Source: Bacillota bacterium (GTDB lineage Bacteria > Bacillota > Clostridia > Lachnospirales > Lachnospiraceae). Taken from it: 9,863 nt of DNA. Position numbers and translations under genes: made by a program. This document shows positions 5,740 to 9,863 of this stretch, one piece after another. The DNA is taken from the NCBI GenBank assembly GCA_017861355.1, contig JAGFXQ010000110.1:1-9863 (forward strand), in the 5' to 3' direction. The notes under the pieces were generated by a model. It had not been told where the DNA came from. It ran no database searches and saw nothing but the letters and a program-made list of their open reading frames with translations. Each line of letters begins with the position of its first letter. Position 1 is the first letter of the stretch.

Positions 5740-6369
5740 ATGTCAAATGTATTTATCATGGATCACCCGTTAATTCATCACAAGCTGGGAATAATGAGAC
5801 GCAAATCTACTTCAACAAAGGAATTTCGTGATCTGGTATCCGAGGTTGCCATGTTAATCTGCTACGAAGCCACCAGAAAACTTCCACTTACTGACATAGA
5901 AATCGAGACACCATTAGTTAAGACGACCGTGAAAGAAATCGCAGGCAAAAAACTTTGTATTGTTCCGATCCTAAGAGCAGGACTTCATATGGCAGATGGC
6001 ATCTTGAATCTGATCCCTAGTGCGAAAGTGGGACATGTTGGCTTATACCGCAATGAAGAGACTTTAGAGCCGGTAGAATATTTCTGTAAGCTTCCTTCGG
6101 ATGCTGCTGATCGTGAGATTTTTGTCGTTGATCCCATGCTAGCAACCGGTGGTTCTGCTGTAGCTGCCATTGATATTCTCAAGAAAAGAGGTATCACTAA
6201 GATTCATTTCCTTTGTCTTATTGCTGCTCCCGAAGGTGTTGAGCGCTTGACCAAGGCACATCCGGATGTTGAAGTATATATTGGTAACCTGGATGAGAGA
6301 TTAAATGAAAAAGGCTATATCCTTCCGGGACTTGGTGATGCCGGAGATAGAATCTACGGTACAAAATAA
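5740..6369 (+). CDS. upp: uracil phosphoribosyltransferase
   Basis: A 209-residue cytoplasmic enzyme of pyrimidine salvage that joins uracil and PRPP to give UMP and pyrophosphate. The length is normal for bacterial Upp (about 208-210). The N-terminus HPLIHHKLGIMRRKSTSTKE (9-28) is characteristic; PILRAGLHM (76-84) and GHVGLYRNEET (98-108) are conserved loops. The PRPP-binding motif is VVDPMLATGGSA (129-140), and the C-terminal IPGLGDAGDR-type uracil-binding segment appears as LPGLGDAGDR (195-204). The ATG has a perfect AGGAGG (5727-5732) at 7-nt spacing. It is a single-gene unit with its own extended -10 promoter and a strong terminator at 6426. No uracil permease gene or PyrR-type attenuator is visible around it. 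Confidence 0.97.
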   Translation: MSNVFIMDHPLIHHKLGIMRRKSTSTKEFRDLVSEVAMLICYEATRKLPLTDIEIETPLVKTTVKEIAGKKLCIVPILRAGLHMADGILNLIPSAKVGHVGLYRNEETLEPVEYFCKLPSDAADREIFVVDPMLATGGSAVAAIDILKKRGITKIHFLCLIAAPEGVERLTKAHPDVEVYIGNLDERLNEKGYILPGLGDAGDRIYGTK

Positions 6370-6425
6370 TCGTTGTTGCCTAGTAAAGTAATATAAACTC
6401 ATACTAATTTCCAGAGGATTATATC

Positions 6426-6470
6426 AGGGGTGTTGAAAACGTAGTTCGTTTTCAACACCCCTTTATTTAT
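6426..6470 (+). terminator. Rho-independent terminator of upp
   Basis: A perfect 16-bp stem (6426-6441 with 6447-6462), a 5-base loop, then TTTATTTAT. It begins 57 bases after the upp stop codon. Confidence 0.9.
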
Positions 6471-6488
6471 ACAAATAACATATCTTGG

Positions 6489-6641
6489 TTAAAGTGTCAA
6501 AAGGTGCTGCGCACTTTTCCTACTACATGATATTACAATTCTAAGTTTACTTACAATTGTAAGCTTACTCACAATATAAGCAAGCTTATAATAGCAATAT
6601 CCTGTAGCAGGAAAGCACCTACGGTGCTTTTGACACTTTAA
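6489..6641. mobile_element. 153-bp near-palindromic element, MITE-like
   Basis: The ends are a perfect 15-bp inverted repeat, TTAAAGTGTCAAAAG at 6489-6503 and its complement at 6627-6641. The similarity continues inward: the next 40 or so bases of each half align with scattered mismatches (for example CTACTACATGATATTAC against CTGCTACAGGATATTGC), so the whole unit can fold end to end. Each end also forms its own small stem, GTGC/GCAC on the left and AAAGCACC/GGTGCTTT (6612-6629) on the right. The centre contains ATAAGCAAGCTTAT, the same core as the sdaAB and galM leader hairpins. It has no coding capacity. It lies in the convergent gap between upp and galM and may also stop transcription from either side. 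A collapsed copy at 3770-3798 supports a dispersed repeat family. Confidence 0.7.
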
Positions 6642-6706
6642 TCATATTATATTGTTCTATTCCTTCTTGCAGTAAACCTAAAGAAAAGCTTTGTATCTAG
6701 TTATCT

Positions 6707-7765
6707 CTAGATTGTAGAAAACTTATAGATTGTTACTGAATCAAATTCTTTACCCGCCTTCAGCATACAGGAAGGGAAGCTCGGAATATTGCAGGAATTC
6801 GGGAAGAATTGTGTCTCAAAGCATACTCCGTATCTCTTATTGTAAACTGCTCCGTTCTTGCTATTTTTCACCGGACTGAGCATATTACCGGCATAAAGCT
6901 GAATACCGGGAAGATCAGTAAACACTTCCATCTTTCTACCTGTTTTATCGTCAACCAATTCTGCAACCTTCTCAACCTGAGTACCACTGATATCTAGTAC
7001 GTAATTATGATCGTAGCCACCAGCCATCACCAAAGGCTCATAATCGGTGTCAATCTCCTGTCCAATACTTTTCAGTGTTCTGAAATCCATCGGGGTTCCG
7101 GTTACATCTCTGATCTCACCGGTTGGTATTAGATCCGAAGTTGTAGGTGTAAATTGATTTGCTTTGATCCATACTTTATGATCCAGAATAGAACCCGAGT
7201 CATGTCCTGAAAGATTAAAGTAAGAATGATTTGTTAAGTTTACGATAGTATCTCGGTCCGATACAGCAAGATACTCGATGACAAGTTCATTCGCCTCAGT
7301 GAGACTGTAAGTAACGGATACATCCAGATTACCGGGGAAACCCTGCTCCATATGAGGACTTAATCTTGAGAATTCGATACTTGCGATATCATCATCCTCA
7401 TATACCTCAGTTTCATATACAAATTTATTGTATCCGGTAAAGCCGCCATGAAGATTATTCTTACCATCATTCTTGTCCAGCTCATAAACCTTACCATTTA
7501 ATTCAAACTTAGCATCGCCGATACGATTCCCATGGCGCCCGATAAAGGAACCAAAGCCCGGAGGATTCTCCTCATAGCCGGCAATATTATCAAAGCCTAA
7601 GTTAACATCAGCAAAATTACCCTTTGAATCCGGTACAATAATACTCACAATGTTAGCACCGTAATTCGTGAAGGAAACCTTCATACCGTTTCCGTTCGTT
7701 AAAGTGTATAAGGTTGTTTCTTCCCCACGCACCGTTTTACCAAATGATTTCTGCGTAATCTTCAT
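6707..7765 (-). CDS. galM: aldose 1-epimerase (galactose mutarotase)
   Basis: A 352-residue cytoplasmic enzyme that interconverts alpha and beta anomers of galactose and other aldoses, the first step of the Leloir pathway. The length is typical of GalM. By analogy with well-studied bacterial GalM, the expected active-site residues are present: R81 in GRHGNRI, H106 in NNLHGG, H180 in NLTNHSYFNL as acid, D252 in GGYDHNYVL, and E317 in CFETQFFPNS as base. No signal peptide is seen. The ATG is preceded by AAGGAG about 11 nt upstream and by a closer GGAAG. It stands alone with no galK, galT or galE nearby, has its own promoter about 150 bases upstream, and no classical terminator. The palindromic element just downstream is the only strong structure that could end the transcript. 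Confidence 0.96.
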   Translation of the reverse strand: MKITQKSFGKTVRGEETTLYTLTNGNGMKVSFTNYGANIVSIIVPDSKGNFADVNLGFDNIAGYEENPPGFGSFIGRHGNRIGDAKFELNGKVYELDKNDGKNNLHGGFTGYNKFVYETEVYEDDDIASIEFSRLSPHMEQGFPGNLDVSVTYSLTEANELVIEYLAVSDRDTIVNLTNHSYFNLSGHDSGSILDHKVWIKANQFTPTTSDLIPTGEIRDVTGTPMDFRTLKSIGQEIDTDYEPLVMAGGYDHNYVLDISGTQVEKVAELVDDKTGRKMEVFTDLPGIQLYAGNMLSPVKNSKNGAVYNKRYGVCFETQFFPNSCNIPSFPSCMLKAGKEFDSVTIYKFSTI

Positions 7766-7874
7766 GTTTCTTCCTACTCCTTAAATTAATTCATAAAGTA
7801 CTTTAGCTTATATTCTATCACAAAAAATGCATTCATGATCTACTGACACTAAAAAATGATCTTTTACTCCACTC

Positions 7875-7901
7875 GGAATATATAAGCAAGCTTATAATTC
7901 C
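7875..7901 (-). promoter_or_regulatory. 5'-leader hairpin of galM, CTTG loop
   Basis: An 11-bp stem with a single bulged base and a CTTG loop on the minus strand, beginning 12 nt past the -10 box. The 19 bases 7880-7898 are identical to 6574-6592 within the palindromic element. Architecture and position match the sdaAB leader hairpin, although the outer stem sequences differ. Confidence 0.5.
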
Positions 7902-7913
7902 TCATTACGTTTT

Positions 7914-7941
7914 ATTATATCATAAGAGTGTGAAATTACAA
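7914..7941 (-). promoter_or_regulatory. promoter of galM
   Basis: Minus strand TTGTAA (7936-7941), 16-nt spacer, TATAAT (7914-7919) preceded by TGA, an extended -10. Transcription would give a leader of about 140 nt before the galM ATG. Confidence 0.7.
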
Positions 7942-8000
7942 ATATTTTCTTGTATTAGTTGAAATCGGTATTCGTGTATTGTCGATTTTCGCTCTCTAGG

Positions 8001-8029
8001 TTGACACCTTGCAGCATCGATGCTATACT
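8001..8029 (+). promoter_or_regulatory. promoter of the cobalamin-uptake operon
   Basis: A perfect TTGACA (8001-8006), 17-nt spacer, TATACT (8024-8029) with a TGC extension. It is the best match to the vegetative consensus in the window. Transcription would start near 8036, just before the riboswitch. Confidence 0.88.
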
Positions 8030-8049
8030 TTACCCGTAATCAAAAGATT

Positions 8050-8262
8050 ATTATGGTGTAAGTGGCTAAACACCTTGTGTTTGGCATAATAGGGAAACAG
8101 GTGATATTCCTGTGCGGTCTCGCCGCTGTAATTGAGGAGTTCGTATCGACAAGGTTTTTCCTTGTACATAATCACTGGCTTCAAAGAAGTATATCTATCT
8201 CTTCTTCAGCTGGGAAGATTCGAAGCGAATGTTGATCCATAAGTCAGAAGACCTGCTTATAC
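8050..8262 (+). promoter_or_regulatory. cobalamin (B12) riboswitch aptamer
   Basis: The conserved parts of the adenosylcobalamin-type aptamer occur in order: AATAGGGAAACAGGTGATATTCC (8088-8110), split here as AATAGGGAA, then GGTGATATTCC; GCGGTCTCGCCGC (8114-8126); CTGTAATTGAGGAG (8126-8139); a variable hairpin ACAAGG-TTTTT-CCTTGT (8149-8165); ATCACTGG; GCTGGGAAGATTCG; and the B12 box AGTCAGAAGACCTGC. Beyond the box, CCGAA (8268-8272) and TTTGG (8285-8289) form a hairpin whose loop CGAGG can pair with TCTCG (8118-8122) in the aptamer, the expected kissing loop. A terminator follows directly, so the likely mode is premature termination when cobalamin is bound. The outer boundaries are approximate. 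Confidence 0.95.
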
Positions 8263-8287
8263 CGGTACCGAAGGTTCCACGAGGTTT

Positions 8288-8342
8288 GGACAAGGGTGCA
8301 ATAAAATGACTGATCTGACAGTCTACTTTTATTGTCCTTTTT
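8288..8342 (+). terminator. riboswitch expression-platform terminator
   Basis: Nested pairing: GGAC (8288-8291) with GTCC (8334-8337), AATAAAA (8300-8306) with TTTTATT (8327-8333), GACTG (8308-8312) with CAGTC (8319-8323), then TTTTT (8338-8342). It lies between the aptamer and the first gene. Its first bases overlap the 3' strand of the kissing-loop hairpin. A competing antiterminator was not identified with certainty. Confidence 0.8.
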
Positions 8343-8392
8343 CCTGTTTGTGGGTAAAGGATTTTTTTATTTCAACAAAAGGAGAAAGAAAG

Positions 8393-8797
8393 ATGAAACA
8401 AAACAAGAATTTATTGAAGGCTCTGATTGCTTGCGCCGCATTCGTTGTGATAATCGTTGCTATGCTACTGGTTTACAATCAGTTCAAGCCCGGCACTGTT
8501 AAGGGTGCAAAGGAAGTTACGATTCAAGTCGTGATCCCCGATGAGGAAACCAAAGAATTCACTCTTCATACGGATGCAGAATATCTGCGTCAGGCTTTAG
8601 AGGAAGAGAATCTGATTAAGGGAACTGACGGGGACTATGGTTTATTTATTACAGAGGTAAATGGTCGAGTTGCTCAAGACACCAATCAAGAGTGGTGGTG
8701 CATTACAAAGGAAGGCGGACAGGTAAATACTTCTGTTGACAGTATCGCAATTGCAGATGACGATCAATATGAGCTTACGCTGACCGTTGGATATTAA
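8393..8797 (+). CDS. membrane-anchored DUF4430 / transcobalamin-C-terminal-like protein
   Basis: A 134-residue protein: a basic N-terminus (K2, K5, K9), one hydrophobic segment (10-27), and an extracellular domain (about 40-134) with the DUF4430 pattern. The pattern shows as FTLHTDAEYLRQALEE, GLFITEVNG (83-91), EWWCI (100-104), and a final DDDQYELTLTVGY. This family is related to the C-terminal domain of animal transcobalamin and intrinsic factor. LIAC (11-14) resembles a lipobox, but the hydrophobic stretch continues beyond the cysteine, so an uncleaved anchor is at least as likely. The start is ATG 8393, with AAAGGAG at 8-nt spacing; the longer frame from 8306 begins inside the terminator. 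It is the first gene behind the cobalamin riboswitch and lies 41 bases before the S component. Inferred role: capture of a corrinoid outside the cell and delivery to the transporter. Confidence 0.85.
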   Translation: MKQNKNLLKALIACAAFVVIIVAMLLVYNQFKPGTVKGAKEVTIQVVIPDEETKEFTLHTDAEYLRQALEEENLIKGTDGDYGLFITEVNGRVAQDTNQEWWCITKEGGQVNTSVDSIAIADDDQYELTLTVGY

Positions 8798-8838
8798 TCC
8801 TGCTATCCGATACAAAGAATAATCGTAAGGAGGAAGCA

Positions 8839-9321
8839 ATGAAAATCAGAGATATTGCAATAATCGGAATCATGAGTGCCATACTGGTTGCCGTTCAGGT
8901 AGCCCTCGGCTTTCTGCCAAATATAGAGCTGGTATCATTGCTCATCATTATCTTTACTCTTGTATTTGGAAGAAAAGCACTGTTTATCATCTACGTCTTT
9001 GTCGCTGTGGAAGGCTTTCTCTACGGCATAGGCCTATGGTGGATTAATTACCTTTATGTATGGACTATTTTATTCATCATTGTAACTGTATTTCGTAAGC
9101 AGCGTTCTCCGTACTTTTGGGCTATTATATCCGGTTTCTACGGATTAGTATTCGGAGCCCTATGTTCAATACCCAATCTGTTTTTAAGCGGAATCGGATC
9201 TGCAGTCAGTTATTGGCTTGCCGGAATCCCCTTTGATATTCTTCACGGAGTAGGTAACTTTGTAGTAGTATTACTTCTTTTCCATCCACTCTATTATATT
9301 ATGAATCGAATCAATCACTAA
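8839..9321 (+). CDS. ECF transporter S component, predicted cobalamin/corrinoid specificity
   Basis: A 160-residue very hydrophobic protein with six likely membrane helices (about 6-25, 29-43, 47-66, 70-85, 92-112, 133-154), the size and layout of an energy-coupling-factor substrate-binding subunit. Helix 1 carries alanines at 14, 18 and 22 (AILVAVQVA), the AxxxA pattern that contacts EcfT in S components. The ATG follows AAGGAGG at 5-nt spacing. No ATPase or EcfT gene is nearby, so it would be a group II S component sharing a common energising module. Placement behind a cobalamin riboswitch, together with the DUF4430 protein, points to cobalamin or a corrinoid precursor as substrate. Assignment to a named B12-related S-component family (CbrT, CblT) is not possible from sequence inspection alone; a base such as dimethylbenzimidazole remains an alternative. 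Confidence 0.85.
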   Translation: MKIRDIAIIGIMSAILVAVQVALGFLPNIELVSLLIIIFTLVFGRKALFIIYVFVAVEGFLYGIGLWWINYLYVWTILFIIVTVFRKQRSPYFWAIISGFYGLVFGALCSIPNLFLSGIGSAVSYWLAGIPFDILHGVGNFVVVLLLFHPLYYIMNRINH

Positions 9322-9323
9322 AA

Positions 9324-9363
9324 AAAGGTTATCCTTAAGGAGTACTCCTTAAGGATAACCTTT
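9324..9363. terminator. bidirectional terminator between S component and csp
   Basis: A perfect 40-bp palindrome centred between 9343 and 9344, directly after the S-component stop codon. Read leftward it ends in seven T's, a good terminator for the cold-shock gene. Read rightward it ends in only TTTAAT, which is weaker. Confidence 0.85.
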
Positions 9364-9465
9364 AATCAATCGTTTCAAACAATATAGCCATTTCTTTATA
9401 AACTTATTTCTTTACAAAACAAAATTTATATTCTAGAAAAAGGTACACTGTAAACCCAACATTGA

Positions 9466-9666
9466 TTATAATCTTGTTACGTTGATAGCCTGAGGACCCT
9501 TAGCTCCCTGAGTAACTTCGAACTGAACTTCCTGTCCTTCTTCTAAAGACTTGAAGCCGTCCATGTTAAGACCGCTGTAATGTACGAATACATCGTTGCC
9601 CTGCTCATCAGAGATAAATCCAAATCCTTTTTGATTGTTGAACCACTTAACTGTACCTTTGTTCAT
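9466..9666 (-). CDS. cold-shock protein, CspA family
   Basis: A 66-residue single cold-shock domain, the normal length for the family. It binds single-stranded RNA and DNA and acts as an RNA chaperone in the cytoplasm. KWFN (7-10), the RNP1 motif KGFGFI (13-18), the RNP2 motif VFVHY (26-30) and the closing GPQAINV segment (57-63) are all intact. The ATG follows GGAGG at 7-nt spacing. The leader is only about 50 nt, shorter than the long leaders of strongly cold-induced csp mRNAs, so constitutive or growth-related expression is plausible (inference). It converges on the corrinoid operon and shares its terminator. Which paralogue it represents cannot be told. Confidence 0.97.
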   Translation of the reverse strand: MNKGTVKWFNNQKGFGFISDEQGNDVFVHYSGLNMDGFKSLEEGQEVQFEVTQGAKGPQAINVTRL

Positions 9667-9725
9667 GTTTATTCCTCCAAAATTTAAAAAATAATATGGT
9701 TGTCAATATCTTAGACACCAAAATT

Positions 9726-9754
9726 ATGATAACACTCTTTCCAAACCATGTCAA
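9726..9754 (-). promoter_or_regulatory. promoter of the cold-shock gene
   Basis: Minus strand perfect TTGACA (9749-9754), 17-nt spacer, TATCAT (9726-9731). It begins only a few bases past the stop codon of the gene at the right edge. A second TTGACA (minus strand, 9701-9706) has no good -10. Confidence 0.8.
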
Positions 9755-9757
9755 ATA

Positions 9758-9863
9758 TTATTTGTCGACAGAATAGTTCACTTCATACGCTTCCGAAGCC
9801 TCACAAAGCTCGTATCCAGCGGATATCAGAAGCTTTGAACCTTCGTCCAGATCCGATAGCTTC
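9758..9863 (-). CDS. C-terminal fragment of an unrecognised leftward gene
   Basis: An open frame enters from the right edge and ends at a TAA at 9758-9760. The visible tail is 34 residues, including SDLDEGSKLLISAGYELCEA and ending AYEVNYSVDK. It is acidic with no membrane segment. The tail is too short to assign a family. The cold-shock promoter starts immediately after its stop, leaving no room for a terminator between them, so read-through into csp is possible. Confidence 0.6.
   Translation of the reverse strand, partial: KLSDLDEGSKLLISAGYELCEASEAYEVNYSVDK

Noticed and set aside
6370..6706. Pseudogene or small gene between upp and galM
   Set aside because: All frames are short, and the region is fully accounted for by the upp terminator and the palindromic element.
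8306..8392. Upstream extension of the DUF4430 protein by 29 residues
   Set aside because: The extension starts inside the riboswitch terminator, lacks a ribosome binding site, and precedes a much better start at 8393 with AAAGGAG.

Overview
The window looks like chromosomal DNA from a low-GC, anaerobic Firmicute, most likely a Lachnospiraceae / Clostridium cluster XIVa relative. This rests on the AT-rich spacers with strong AGGAGG-type ribosome binding sites, an iron-sulfur L-serine dehydratase of the split (alpha/beta) type, a cobalamin riboswitch driving an ECF-type S component, and a small CspA-family protein. No tRNA, rRNA, CRISPR array, transposase or phage gene is visible. Genus-level assignment is inference.

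Layout. Positions 1-383 hold the 5' end of a leftward sdaAB. Then come two leftward genes: a cytoplasmic TolB/PD40-type beta-propeller (610-1491) and a Gfo/Idh/MocA oxidoreductase (1727-2884). A small unrecognised two-helix membrane protein follows (3220-3687, leftward). About 740 bases without a convincing gene (3688-4426) are unusually rich in hairpins and short repeats. A leftward receiver-HPt phosphorelay protein (4427-5512) is divergent from upp, uracil phosphoribosyltransferase (5740-6369, rightward). Between upp and the convergent galM (6707-7765, leftward) lies a 153-bp near-palindromic element with terminal inverted repeats that resembles a MITE. A second, collapsed copy of its ends lies at 3770-3798.

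The most coherent system is at 8001-9363. A strong promoter is followed by a cobalamin riboswitch with a transcription terminator, then by a membrane-anchored protein with a transcobalamin-C-terminal-like (DUF4430) domain and an ECF-transporter S component. Together they look like a B12-repressed corrinoid capture and uptake unit that must borrow its ATPase/EcfT module from elsewhere. A cold-shock protein (9466-9666) converges on it. The window ends in the C-terminus of an unrecognised leftward gene.

A second pattern crosses gene boundaries. The leftward promoters of sdaAB and galM share almost the same -10 region and initiation segment, and each is followed by a short hairpin with the same CTTG loop. 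The same hairpin core is found inside the 153-bp palindromic element. This suggests either a common regulatory leader or promoter parts derived from a dispersed repeat.
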